64,000 bases of DNA, from positions 1 to 64,000 of the forward strand of contig NZ_JAHLDV010000011.1 in the NCBI RefSeq assembly GCF_018861865.1. The letters run 5' to 3'. The DNA is from Clostridium frigoris (GTDB lineage: Bacteria; Bacillota; Clostridia; Clostridiales; Clostridiaceae). A program made the position numbers and the translations under genes. Below the pieces are notes generated by a model, which searched no databases, was not told the origin of the DNA, and saw only the letters and a program-made list of their open reading frames with translations. Shown piece after piece: positions 6,978-16,266 of this stretch (position 1 is the first letter of the stretch; every line of letters starts with the position of its first letter).

Positions 6978-9533
6978 TCATTGTATTTCACTTAATCTTT
7001 CCACTATGCTCATCTTACTTGTAGTCTTATAACATATAACAGGAATAACTAAAGAAATTACTATAAGAAAAGGTAGGCAAATCACTGCTGGTGCAAGTGT
7101 AATGTGATAGCTAAAAAACCAAATATCTCCTGCAATAGCATTAACAATAATATAGCTAACTGCCATCCCAAATGTAACAACAATTAACATAGTAAATAAA
7201 GCATAGTATAATCCCTCAAATAAAATCATCTTATAAAGCTGTCTTCTAGTCATACCTATACTTTGCAACATTGCGTGCTCTTGTCTTCTGGATATTATAC
7301 TTGTAGCCATAGAATTAGCAAAATTAAGTATTCCAATCAATGCAATTACAAAACTAAGTGAATATCCTACTACATTGTAGGTAGACTGAGTTTTTGCAAA
7401 TTCATTTTTATAAAACTTTCTGGACTTATAACTAAGTGCAGGTTCTTTTGTTTTTACATAGCTTTCAATATACTTTTCAACACTTGAAATCTCTTTCTTT
7501 TCCACATCGAATAATACTGTCATTATGACAGGATTCTTAACATGAGATTTGAATTCATCAGACGGAATAAAAATTTGTACTGCATTAGGTTCTGCACGCT
7601 TTATAGAAATATTATATGGTATATCACCTATTGCCATTACTTTATAGGTCTTTTCTGTTCCATCATAATATGTCATTTTAAAATTTTCACCAATGTTATA
7701 ATAACTTTCTTTACCTGAAGTTACATCAAAATTAGGTCTTCCAATTATAACATAATTACCTGTCGCAAATTTTTTAGAGTCAAATGTTCCTTCATAAATC
7801 TCAAATTTATTCCATATGGATTTGTCAAATCCACTAAAATATAATTTCATTTCTTTACTTTTTAATATTTTACTTGCATTTTCTGTAGCTCCAGATTTAT
7901 CGTTTAGAGCGCCTTTACTTTCAAGAGCAGCTTTAAGCCATTTTAATGATTTATCTGTTAGTTTATGTTCACACTCTTTAAAGTATACTCTTCCAGCGCT
8001 TTTTACGCCTTTCAAAGAACTTATTTTACCCACCGTTTTTTCTTTTAAGGTATCTTGACCTCTATATCCAACAAAATTATTAAAATAACCTGCATCAGCC
8101 ATAGCAAAATCGCTGCTCATAAAAAAGCTGATATATTTTTCCATATCAAACCCTTTGACTATTGTATAAACACTGTTAAGAAGTATTATGCTAAGTGAGA
8201 GTGAAATCATTACAACAATAGCCTTTTTCTTATTTCTAAACACATTATATAAAGCCATTTTGTAAACTTTAACACCATTAGTTGACTCTTTATTCTTCCT
8301 TTTCCCATTATCCTGAACATCCGTATACCTAACTGCCTCAATAGGTGATATTTTTGAAGCTATCTTTTGTGGCTTTCGGCAACTTATAAGTACAGTTACA
8401 AGTGAAAACAATGATGATGCTATAAATATAAGAGGGTTAAACGATATTTCAGTATACGTAACTTGTACAACCTTCATTACAAAGGGTATAAGCACTGACC
8501 CCATTATATATCCTATAACTAATCCTATGGGTACTCCTACAATAGAAAGTATTATAGCCTGTCTTTTAACAATATTTCTTATTTGTTTTGATGTGGTTCC
8601 AATGGTTTTAAGTACGCCATAAAATTTAGTATCTTTTACCACTGAAATATAAAATATATTATATATAATAAGGTATCCACTTAACATAATAATTAGCATT
8701 GCACCTATAAGCGCAGCTATTTTACCCAAATTAGATGTGATTTGTCCTGAAGTATAAGCCCAATTTACACCTACTGGTATATTTGCCTCTGTATATCCGT
8801 TATCCTTTAAAATTTTAAAAAGCTTATTCTTTACATTAAAACTATTTGAAAACATTACATCCGCAAATATAAGTCCTGTAAAATTTCCAGTTTCTTTAAT
8901 ATGATTTTTTACATATTTATAATCTATATCTCCAATCTTTGCGTTTATAAATTTTTCTGATATCCATGCCATACTTGAAGGGGTTACACTGTCTCCTTTC
9001 CAGTATCCTGAAAGAATAAATTTATCTGTAGCTTGCTTTCCATTTATAGTATATTTTAATGTTATGTTACTTCCTATTTCATGTGGCACACCAAGCTTAT
9101 CAAGCACTATAGTATCCAAAGCTATTTCATTTTCATTTTGTGGCATTCTTCCTTTTGTAGGAAGATCAAACATAAACTTTGCTTCCTTATATGTTGCATA
9201 TCTTACTTCAGTAGGTCTTGTAGAAAGCTCACTATTTAATGCAAAGCCAACCGATACTGAATATCCAATATCTTTAATAAGCTTATGATTTTTTATATGG
9301 TCAAATTCATCTTTTGTTAAATATTTGAAACTACCATGAGCGCTTCCACCCACCTGTCGCATGCTACTTTCCTGAATAGATTTATTCATGTTGATTCCGA
9401 TTGTTAGCAAACTTGTAAATAGTATAGTAGTTAATGCTATTGCCATTGCTGCAAATATATTTCTTAGCTTATTTGCTTTTAGACTTTTAATGGAAAGATT
9501 ACGAATAGTCCTCTTATTTGGTGTAGTTATCAT
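6978..9533 (-). CDS. FtsX/MacB-type ABC transporter permease
   Basis: 851 aa with two FtsX-like permease cores: one N-terminal span (about residues 24-46), a soluble region, three spans (about 265-390), a further span near 430, a second large extracytoplasmic region and three C-terminal spans (about 720-845). This is the fused MacB/LolC-like layout rather than the 650-aa BceB type. It should work with the ATPase at 9533-10213. The ATG overlaps the ATPase stop by one base (TAATG), so translation is coupled. Likely a peptide, lipid or antibiotic exporter or mechanotransmitter; substrate unknown. The adjacent two-component system suggests envelope-stress induction. Confidence 0.85.
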   Translation of the reverse strand: MITTPNKRTIRNLSIKSLKANKLRNIFAAMAIALTTILFTSLLTIGINMNKSIQESSMRQVGGSAHGSFKYLTKDEFDHIKNHKLIKDIGYSVSVGFALNSELSTRPTEVRYATYKEAKFMFDLPTKGRMPQNENEIALDTIVLDKLGVPHEIGSNITLKYTINGKQATDKFILSGYWKGDSVTPSSMAWISEKFINAKIGDIDYKYVKNHIKETGNFTGLIFADVMFSNSFNVKNKLFKILKDNGYTEANIPVGVNWAYTSGQITSNLGKIAALIGAMLIIMLSGYLIIYNIFYISVVKDTKFYGVLKTIGTTSKQIRNIVKRQAIILSIVGVPIGLVIGYIMGSVLIPFVMKVVQVTYTEISFNPLIFIASSLFSLVTVLISCRKPQKIASKISPIEAVRYTDVQDNGKRKNKESTNGVKVYKMALYNVFRNKKKAIVVMISLSLSIILLNSVYTIVKGFDMEKYISFFMSSDFAMADAGYFNNFVGYRGQDTLKEKTVGKISSLKGVKSAGRVYFKECEHKLTDKSLKWLKAALESKGALNDKSGATENASKILKSKEMKLYFSGFDKSIWNKFEIYEGTFDSKKFATGNYVIIGRPNFDVTSGKESYYNIGENFKMTYYDGTEKTYKVMAIGDIPYNISIKRAEPNAVQIFIPSDEFKSHVKNPVIMTVLFDVEKKEISSVEKYIESYVKTKEPALSYKSRKFYKNEFAKTQSTYNVVGYSLSFVIALIGILNFANSMATSIISRRQEHAMLQSIGMTRRQLYKMILFEGLYYALFTMLIVVTFGMAVSYIIVNAIAGDIWFFSYHITLAPAVICLPFLIVISLVIPVICYKTTSKMSIVERLSEIQ

Positions 9534-10213
9534 TAATTATTCACCAGCCTATTCACAATTCTTCCGTCTTCAATTTTTATGATACTATCTGCCATTTGTG
9601 CTATTTCCTCATTATGAGTTATCATAACTATGGTCTGATTAAAACGCTTCCCTGTTGCTTTTAGAAGTCCCAATACATCAAGGCTTGTTTTACTATCAAG
9701 ATTTCCTGTTGGCTCATCTGCAAGAATAATAGCCGGTCTTGTAGCCAAAGCCCTTGCAATAGCCACACGTTGTTGCTGTCCTCCTGAAAGATTATTTGGA
9801 TAAGACTTAATCTTACTTTGAATTCCAAGGGCAGATATTATACTGTTTAAATACTCCTTATCAACTGTGTTTCCATCCAGTTCAATGGGAAGAACAATAT
9901 TTTCATAAACATTCAATATAGGTAGCAAGTTATAATTTTGAAATATAAATCCTATCTTTCTTCGACGGAATATTGTAAGTTTATCATCATTTAATTTAAA
10001 TATATCCACACCTTCCACTTCCACCATTCCTGAAGTTGGCCGATCAAGACCGCCTAGCATATGTAAAAGTGTACTCTTACCACTGCCTGATGTTCCTACA
10101 ATTGCAACAAACTCACCCTGATCTATACTTAAATCTACATCATCTAAAGCTTTTACCATATTTTCTCTGTCCCCATAATACTTTTTCAAACCTTTAGTCT
10201 GTAATACTGCCAT
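9533..10213 (-). CDS. ABC transporter ATP-binding protein (MacB/LolD class)
   Basis: 226 aa. Walker [11 protein letters not shown]-loop [10 protein letters not shown], signature [10 protein letters not shown], Walker [14 protein letters not shown] and the H-loop ITHNEE are all intact, typical of the LolD/MacB/BceA class. The ATG follows CAGGA. First gene of a two-gene operon with the permease; a palindrome at 10240-10257 lies between its putative promoter and start. Confidence 0.93.
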   Translation of the reverse strand: MAVLQTKGLKKYYGDRENMVKALDDVDLSIDQGEFVAIVGTSGSGKSTLLHMLGGLDRPTSGMVEVEGVDIFKLNDDKLTIFRRRKIGFIFQNYNLLPILNVYENIVLPIELDGNTVDKEYLNSIISALGIQSKIKSYPNNLSGGQQQRVAIARALATRPAIILADEPTGNLDSKTSLDVLGLLKATGKRFNQTIVMITHNEEIAQMADSIIKIEDGRIVNRLVNN

Positions 10214-10239
10214 AATAATTCCTGCCTAAAATACTAATC

Positions 10240-10257
10240 TATACCTATGTAGGTATA
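10240..10257 (-). promoter_or_regulatory. Palindromic operator-like site of the ABC operon
   Basis: TATACCTA-TG-TAGGTATA, 18 bp, perfect apart from the two central bases. It lies between the ATPase start and a minus-strand promoter candidate (TTGTTA, 16 bp, TATATT), at about the expected transcription start. Confidence 0.5.
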
Positions 10258-10325
10258 AATATACTATATTACTTAAATCTAACAAACTACTTTCTCAAAT
10301 ATAACAGTTTTGCAATATTTGATAT

Positions 10326-11366
10326 TTATTTTGTATTAGGCAGGAATACGGAAAATACGGAACCCTCATTAAGTTTAGATTTAACTTTAATATATCCACC
10401 CTCAGAGGAAATAATTTCTCTTGTAAGGTAAAGGCCTATGCCAACCCCATCATATTGTGATACATCAGCACTTCTATAAAATCGTTTAAATATAAAGTTA
10501 AGCTCACCCTCATTTATGCCTATACCCGTATCTTTGATATCTATACGGGTAAACATCTCGTATTGGCTGACTATTACATCAATTTCACCACACACGGGTG
10601 TATATTTAATAGCATTTTCCAGTATATTCACAAATGCTTCACTTGTCCATTTAGCATCGTGATATGCTTTTATGTCTTCATCACAACATACACGAATTTG
10701 TATATTCTTTTTTTCAGCATAGGAAAATACTGTCCCAATTGATGTACTGATAGTTTGAAAGACTGGCAGTAAAGTTTTATTAACCGAACTTATAATTCCT
10801 GTTTCAAGCCGTGACATTTTTACAAGAGATTCTATAAGCCATCTAAGTTTTTCAGACTGAGACTTTATTCCACTTGCTAACTCTTTTTGCTCTTGATTTA
10901 GCTTATAACCATCAAGCATCAGTTCAGAATAAAGCATGATATTTGCCACAGGTGTTTTAGTCTGATGAGAGATATCTGAAATAAGACTTTTTATTTTGTT
11001 GCGCTCCTTTTCAATTTCATCTGTGGTGAATTTTGACATGGCAATAAAGTGATACATTTTGCTCTCAAAGGATGAAAGCATATTTTCCTCATATCCTGTA
11101 TACATATTTTTTTTGCCGTTTATTGCATTATCCATAATTTCATCAATAGCCTTAATAGACCTAGTTACTTTTTTACCCAACACAATTATAAAAGTATATG
11201 CTAAAAGTATAATTACCATGAAATATGCAAATATGATTAACATAAACGATCTGGTAGTATCGTATATACATAATAAAAATATGGTGATTGCTACAGTAAA
11301 AATGGCAAATACTAATCCAAAAATAATATAAATTCTTTTAAATGAATTCTCTGTAATTTTATTCAA
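10326..11366 (-). CDS. Sensor histidine kinase
   Basis: 346 aa from a TTG at 11366, which overlaps the regulator's stop (TTGAATAA) and has GGAGG eight bases upstream. Two membrane spans (about residues 8-30 and 35-57) with almost no external loop suggest an intramembrane sensor. Then a HAMP-like linker, H-box SHQTKTPVAN, N-box NAIKYT, G1 DTGIGI and G2 GVGIGLYL. It probably senses transporter state or envelope stress and controls the adjacent ABC operon, but its cognate regulator is interrupted by a stop codon. Confidence 0.88.
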   Translation of the reverse strand: MNKITENSFKRIYIIFGLVFAIFTVAITIFLLCIYDTTRSFMLIIFAYFMVIILLAYTFIIVLGKKVTRSIKAIDEIMDNAINGKKNMYTGYEENMLSSFESKMYHFIAMSKFTTDEIEKERNKIKSLISDISHQTKTPVANIMLYSELMLDGYKLNQEQKELASGIKSQSEKLRWLIESLVKMSRLETGIISSVNKTLLPVFQTISTSIGTVFSYAEKKNIQIRVCCDEDIKAYHDAKWTSEAFVNILENAIKYTPVCGEIDVIVSQYEMFTRIDIKDTGIGINEGELNFIFKRFYRSADVSQYDGVGIGLYLTREIISSEGGYIKVKSKLNEGSVFSVFLPNTK

Positions 11367-12051
11367 AAGATTCTCCTCCAACCCACATATATCCCATTCC
11401 ATATATTGTTTTTATATATTTAGGAGAATTGGGATTCTCCTCTATTTTATTTCTAAGTCTGCTTACGCTCACAGTTAAAGTATTTTCATCAACATACTCT
11501 GATCCATCACTCCAAACTTTATCCACGAGATGAGATCTTGATAAAATACTGCCCTTGTTATTTAATAAAATTTTTAAAAGTTTCTGTTCAGTCTTGCTCA
11601 ACACAAGGACTTTACCATTTTTAGTAAATGCCATGGCATCAAAATTAAACACCATATTACCTATTGTAATTTTATTATCAAATTTTATATCCCTAACACG
11701 CCTTAATATTGCCCTTACTCTTGCACGCAAAACTATAAGGCTGAAAGGCTTTATAATATAATCATCTCCACCAATTTCCAGACCTGTGACTATATCAATT
11801 TCCATATCATTTGCAGTTTAAAAAATAATAGGCACTTGGGATACTTGTCTGATTTCTTTACAAAGTTCAAATCCACTTCCATCTGGTAAGTTAACGTCAA
11901 GTATAATTAACTCTATTTTTTTCTCACATAGTATTTGTTTAGCTTGTTTTACATTATATGCTTGATAAATATCAACATCATTCTGACGCAGAGACAGCAT
12001 AATACCACTATTCAAAGTAGTATCATCTTCAACTATAAGTATTGTTATCAA
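11359..12051 (-). pseudogene. OmpR-family response regulator with in-frame stop
   Basis: Receiver (IVEDDTTLN, phospho-acceptor region LIILDVNLPDGSG, then VPIIF) and winged-helix DNA-binding domain (LSKTEQKLLKILLNNKG, YIKTIYGMGYMW) lie in one frame. They are separated by a single TAA at 11818-11820, exactly where the conserved Leu of the receiver strand PIIFLTA is expected (TTA to TAA is one substitution). The C-terminal part could restart at the ATG at 11805 but has no good ribosome site. Unless the stop is read through or is a sequencing error, the kinase has no partner here. Confidence 0.85.
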
Positions 12052-12295
12052 AAAATCACCTTCTCTATTCTATGGCAAATGACACAAATAAGGTATTTAA
12101 AATTTATTATTTGAGTCCATACCTTACATTATATATCGTTTAATATTGTATTATCAAGAAAATATTAACAAAATAGCTTTAAAATTATTAAGCATATATG
12201 CATTATAGGTATTACATGATTACATATTAATGGTAAAATTATCAGTATAGTTAAATGTTCAGAATTTATAAACATATAAAATAAGGAGGTTTCAA

Positions 12296-13804
12296 ATGAG
12301 CGCGAAAGTAGAAATAAAGACAGAGAATAAAGTGGAGCACCACGGTGAACTCAAAAGAAGTTTACAAGCCAGACATTTGAATATGATTGCTATTGGTGGT
12401 GCAATAGGTACTGGGTTATTTTTACTTAGTGGCGGTACAATAAGCAAAGCAGGCCCCGGTGGTGCAATTGTTGCATATGGTGTTATGGGTATTTTAGTAT
12501 ATTTTTTAATGACATCTCTTGGAGAAATGGCAACATTATTACCAGTTTCAGGTTCCTTTGAAACTTATGCTACAAGGTTTGTAGATCCTGCATTTGGATT
12601 TGCTTTAGGTTGGAATTATTGGTTTTGTTGGGCTACATGCGTGGCCTGTGAATTAGTCGCAGGATCCATCATTATAAAGTTCTGGCTTCCGAGTACTAAT
12701 GCAACTTTATGGAGTGTATTATTCTTAGTTGTTCTATTTATACTTAATCTTACATCAGCAAGAGCTTATGGAGAAGGTGAATATTGGTTTTCCAGCATTA
12801 AAGTTATTACAATAATAGCATTTATAATAGTAGGTACTCTGATGATTTTTGGTATAATGGGTGGACATTCACCAGGTTTTTCTAACTTTACACTATCTGA
12901 TGTTAATGGCAATAAGGGCCCCTTCATAGGTGGCATATTGGGAATGGTAAATGTGTTTCTACTTGCAGGCTTTTCTTTCTCTGGTACTGAACTAGTAGGC
13001 CTTGCTGCAGGTGAATGTGAAAATCCACAGGTTAATGTTCCGAAAGCCATTAAGATGGTATTCTGGCGTATTCTTTTATTTTATCTTGGTGCAATCATAG
13101 TAATCGGGTTCCTCGTTCCTTTTAATGATCCCAACCTTTTAAAAAGTGGTACAGACCAAATAGCCTTTAGTCCTTTCACTATGGTGTTTGAAAGGTCAGG
13201 CTTAGCATTTGCTGCAAGCCTCATGAATGCAGTTATTCTTACAGCTGTTCTTTCAGCAGGAAACTCAGGTTTATATGCTTCATCTCGTATGCTTTATTCA
13301 ATGGCAAAGGAAGGAAAGGCACCTAAACTTTTTGGAAAAGTAAATAAGAGAGGTGTTCCAATGAATGCGCTTTACCTTACAACGCTTGTTGCTTGTTCAG
13401 CTTTTTTTGCCTCTCTCGTTGGTGATGGTAAAATATATTATGCACTAGTTAACATTTCTGGTATTACAGCTTTTTTTGCATGGTTAGGTATAGCTGTATG
13501 CCACTATAGATTCAGAAGAGCATATATTGCACAAGGAAGAAAACTTGAAGATTTAAAGTATCGAGCTAAGTGGTTTCCATTCGGACCAATTATGGCAATG
13601 ATACTTTGTACTATTGTTATATTTGGCTCAAACATATGGATATTCCAAGAACCCAAATTCGATTGGTTTAGTTTTATCACAAATTATATGACTATTCCAT
13701 TATTCGCTATTTTCTATTTTAGTTATAAGTTTATAAAGAAAACCAAGATAGTTCCTCTTATGGAATGTGATTTTGAACATAAAGAATATCAAAAAACAGA
13801 ATAA
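12296..13804 (+). CDS. mmuP: APC-family amino acid permease, S-methylmethionine/lysine type
   Basis: 502 aa with 12 predicted spans. The first span has the AAT-type signature MIAIGGAIGTGLFLLSG, followed by FETYATRFVDPAFGFALGWNYW and FSGTELVGLAAGE. Length and motifs fit both LysP and MmuP. Linkage to a homocysteine S-methyltransferase 39 bp downstream favours S-methylmethionine import, as in E. coli mmuPM, but specificity is inferred from context. Strong AAGGAGG site. Divergent from the broken two-component system. I looked for a SAM riboswitch or T-box upstream and saw none. Confidence 0.78.
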   Translation: MSAKVEIKTENKVEHHGELKRSLQARHLNMIAIGGAIGTGLFLLSGGTISKAGPGGAIVAYGVMGILVYFLMTSLGEMATLLPVSGSFETYATRFVDPAFGFALGWNYWFCWATCVACELVAGSIIIKFWLPSTNATLWSVLFLVVLFILNLTSARAYGEGEYWFSSIKVITIIAFIIVGTLMIFGIMGGHSPGFSNFTLSDVNGNKGPFIGGILGMVNVFLLAGFSFSGTELVGLAAGECENPQVNVPKAIKMVFWRILLFYLGAIIVIGFLVPFNDPNLLKSGTDQIAFSPFTMVFERSGLAFAASLMNAVILTAVLSAGNSGLYASSRMLYSMAKEGKAPKLFGKVNKRGVPMNALYLTTLVACSAFFASLVGDGKIYYALVNISGITAFFAWLGIAVCHYRFRRAYIAQGRKLEDLKYRAKWFPFGPIMAMILCTIVIFGSNIWIFQEPKFDWFSFITNYMTIPLFAIFYFSYKFIKKTKIVPLMECDFEHKEYQKTE

Positions 13805-13843
13805 ACCCTTAAAATTTAATCTATAAAACAAAGGAGCGTTATT

Positions 13844-14779
13844 ATGAATCCAATAACTAATATTCTAAAAAATTTCCCGTTAATTATCTTAGACGGTGCA
13901 TTAGCTACAGAACTTGAACGATTAGGGTGCGACATTAATGATTCTCTCTGGTCAGCAAAAATACTTGCTCAGAATCCTGAAATAATAGAGAAAGTCCACT
14001 ATGACTATTTTGCTTCCGGAGCCGACTGTGCAATTACTGCAAGTTATCAAGCTACTATTGAAGGTTATGTAGAAAAAGGTTTCACTAAACCCGAAGCGAT
14101 ATCTCTTATTAAGAAATCTGCTACTATTGCTATAAAAGCTAGGGATGATTTTTGGAAAAATCCACTACATAGAATAAATAGGCAAACCCCATTAGTTGCC
14201 GGTTCTGTAGGCCCTTATGGTGCTTATCTTGCAGATGGTTCTGAATACCTTGGAGGTTACAAAATTGGTGAAGAAGAACTAATTGAATTTCATAGACCAA
14301 GAGTAAAAATTTTAGTAGATGCAGGTGTAGATATTCTTGCTTGTGAAACAATACCTAGTCTTATAGAAGCTAAAGCTATTACTAAACTGCTTAAAGAATT
14401 TCCCAACGTATATTGTTGGATTAGCTTTAGCGCTAAAAATGATTTGCAGATAAGTGATGGTACGTTAATTTCAGATTGTGCCAAATACTTAGATTCCTTT
14501 AATCAAGTGGCTGCCATAGGCATAAATTGCAGTGCACCCACTCATATACAATCATTAATTGAAGAAATTAAAAACAATTCTAAAAAACCTATAGTAGTTT
14601 ATCCAAACTCAGGAGAAGAATATGATGCCTCCTCTAAAACATGGCATGGTAATTCCTCTAGTGAAATTTATAGTCGTAGTGCCAAAAGCTGGTTTGATAA
14701 AGGCGCTCATCTAATTGGTGGTTGTTGTCGAACAACCCCTGAAGATATTAAAGCCATTGCATCATGGGCTCGAAAATAG
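13844..14779 (+). CDS. mmuM: Homocysteine S-methyltransferase
   Basis: 311 aa. It transfers a methyl group from S-methylmethionine (or SAM) to homocysteine, giving methionine. The zinc ligands of this family are visible: Cys229 (IGINCSAPTH) and the pair Cys294-Cys295 (GGCCRTTP). The N terminus LDGALATELERLG is the substrate-site signature of MmuM/BHMT. Length matches E. coli MmuM. It follows the permease at 39 bp with its own AAGGAG site, forming a methionine-salvage operon. Confidence 0.92.
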   Translation: MNPITNILKNFPLIILDGALATELERLGCDINDSLWSAKILAQNPEIIEKVHYDYFASGADCAITASYQATIEGYVEKGFTKPEAISLIKKSATIAIKARDDFWKNPLHRINRQTPLVAGSVGPYGAYLADGSEYLGGYKIGEEELIEFHRPRVKILVDAGVDILACETIPSLIEAKAITKLLKEFPNVYCWISFSAKNDLQISDGTLISDCAKYLDSFNQVAAIGINCSAPTHIQSLIEEIKNNSKKPIVVYPNSGEEYDASSKTWHGNSSSEIYSRSAKSWFDKGAHLIGGCCRTTPEDIKAIASWARK

Positions 14780-14859
14780 TTCTATATATTTGTATAATAC
14801 TTCTCTACTTTGTCACTATATGTTATCAGTACAATACAATATAGTGAGGTGATGATTTA

Positions 14860-15435
14860 ATGAATCAAAAAAAGTATAAAGATATGGATGAATCACTTTT
14901 AAAAGCTGTTAATATACCCATAGAGCTATATGAATCTACACTTGGACAATACTTTATTGGGTATGCTTATAATTTAGTGTTTGGAGAAGGGACAAGTGCC
15001 TGGGCAAGGTTATACAATCCAATTAAATCTGGTGTCATTTTACATGTAAATGTCTGGACTGTAACTGATGTTTCAGACTCAGCTTTTCGTGCACAGTTTT
15101 GGTTTAATGCAACCCCACCTGAGTCAAATGTTAACTATGCACCTGTAACTCCTACAAATTTAGTTATTAAGCCCCAGCCTAGAGCAAAGGTAAGATTAGA
15201 ATATGCATCTAATGTTGATGGTAACCCAACTGGAGGAATCAAAGCCTTTGTACGACGTGCTCAGCCTGAAACAACATTGGTGGACACTGAAAATGGTAAA
15301 ATAATTATTGGTGAAGGTGGTAACTTTTTAGTATTTCTATCAAATCCAGAAACGCCAGAACTTTTATCTTCAGGAAGGGTAGCTTTTGGCTGGTGGGAAG
15401 AAAAAATTAAAAATAATTGTAAATGTAATGATTAA
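14860..15435 (+). CDS. Conserved hypothetical protein, beta-rich
   Basis: 191 aa, GAGGTG ribosome site. I do not recognise a function. The protein has no signal peptide or membrane span, is rich in aromatic and beta-favouring residues, and ends in a Cys-containing basic tail (KNNCKCND). Segments such as SGVILHVNVWTVTDVSDSAF and KVRLEYASNVDGNP suggest a single beta-sandwich. It resembles clostridial DUF-type proteins (possibly DUF6143, from memory only). It follows mmuM but is separated by 80 bp, so it may be independently transcribed. Confidence 0.6.
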   Translation: MNQKKYKDMDESLLKAVNIPIELYESTLGQYFIGYAYNLVFGEGTSAWARLYNPIKSGVILHVNVWTVTDVSDSAFRAQFWFNATPPESNVNYAPVTPTNLVIKPQPRAKVRLEYASNVDGNPTGGIKAFVRRAQPETTLVDTENGKIIIGEGGNFLVFLSNPETPELLSSGRVAFGWWEEKIKNNCKCND

Positions 15436-15465
15436 CAAAATATATTAATATTCATTTTATATTCT

Positions 15466-15502
15466 ATACAAGGGCGATGACCGAAAGGCATCTCCCTTGT
15501 AT
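15466..15502. terminator. Structured hairpin, likely terminator
   Basis: Outer arms ATACAAGGG / CCCTTGTAT with an inner GATG/CATC stem closed by a CC-GAAA-GG tetraloop. It lies between the hypothetical gene (+) and padR (-). The T tract is weak. Confidence 0.5.
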
Positions 15503-15520
15503 TTCGTGAGCCTAAACTAT

Positions 15521-16066
15521 TTATATTAAGATCTTTTTTATACAATCTTGGACCCATTCTATGTAAGCATTCTCTCTCATAATTGCACCATTTAAAACAA
15601 TATAATCTCCAAATCTTGGAGAAGCTACTGTAGATATATCTTTTATATTCAAAAGTTCTTCCATAGCATTTTCCAGATATTTTAATTTCTCGGAATGTTT
15701 ATTTAATGCGCTTTGAAATTGTCTTACTAAATCTTCATTAGATATTTCATCACAAAAGTATGCTTTAAGTCTAAAAACATCTTTAGGCGTGTGTTCTAAA
15801 GGCTCATCTTTCACAAGCCATTTTTGTAAACATACCTTTCCCTCTTCAGTTATGGTATATAATTTTTTTTCAAGTTTTTCACCTTGGATAATTGTTTCGT
15901 ATGAAATTAGACATTCATCAGTTAGTTTCTTTAATTCAGGATAGATTTGACTATGATTAGCATACCAAAAATCTACTAACCCACTATTAAATTCTTTAGT
16001 TATATCATATCCAGTTAATGAATTTCTATTTATCAATCCTAAAATTGCATATTTTAAAATTCTCAT
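15521..16066 (-). CDS. PadR-family transcriptional regulator
   Basis: 181 aa from the ATG at 16066, preceded by GAGGTG. The ATG at 16081 overlaps that site. The N-terminal winged helix shows the PadR pattern ILKYAILGLINRNSLTGYDI, then FWYANHSQIYPELKKL and YTITEEG; the C-terminal half is the coiled-coil Vir_act_alpha_C-type dimer domain. It is divergent from the enoate reductase, whose -35 is overlapped by ATGT-N8-ACAT (16142-16157), the PadR-type operator. Repression relieved by an aromatic acid is a reasonable inference. Confidence 0.88.
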   Translation of the reverse strand: MRILKYAILGLINRNSLTGYDITKEFNSGLVDFWYANHSQIYPELKKLTDECLISYETIIQGEKLEKKLYTITEEGKVCLQKWLVKDEPLEHTPKDVFRLKAYFCDEISNEDLVRQFQSALNKHSEKLKYLENAMEELLNIKDISTVASPRFGDYIVLNGAIMRENAYIEWVQDCIKKILI

Positions 16067-16141
16067 ATAACAGCACCTCATTCTTTCATATTATTCTACC
16101 ATAATTAATTGAAAAGTAAAACACAACATTCACTATCAAAC

Positions 16142-16179
16142 ATGTTAGTATTGACATATATAAGCACAAAAAGCATAAT
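16142..16179 (+). promoter_or_regulatory. Enoate reductase promoter with PadR-type operator
   Basis: TTGACA (16151-16156), exactly 17 bp, CATAAT (16174-16179). The dyad ATGT-N8-ACAT (16142-16157) overlaps the -35, so a bound PadR dimer would block polymerase. Confidence 0.72.
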
Positions 16180-16266
16180 GTATATAAAGGCATTACATAA
16201 TTGTCTTACTATAGATGATTTATAAAAACTCAAGTGCTATTTTGCATTTAATTTAGGAGGGTGTAT

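Noticed and set aside
12052-12295. SAM riboswitch or methionine T-box ahead of the permease/mmuM operon
   Set aside because: None of the S-box core or T-box sequence (GGGTGG) is present.
15466-15502. GNRA-capped hairpin as a riboswitch
   Set aside because: It lies between convergent genes, so it is better explained as a terminator.
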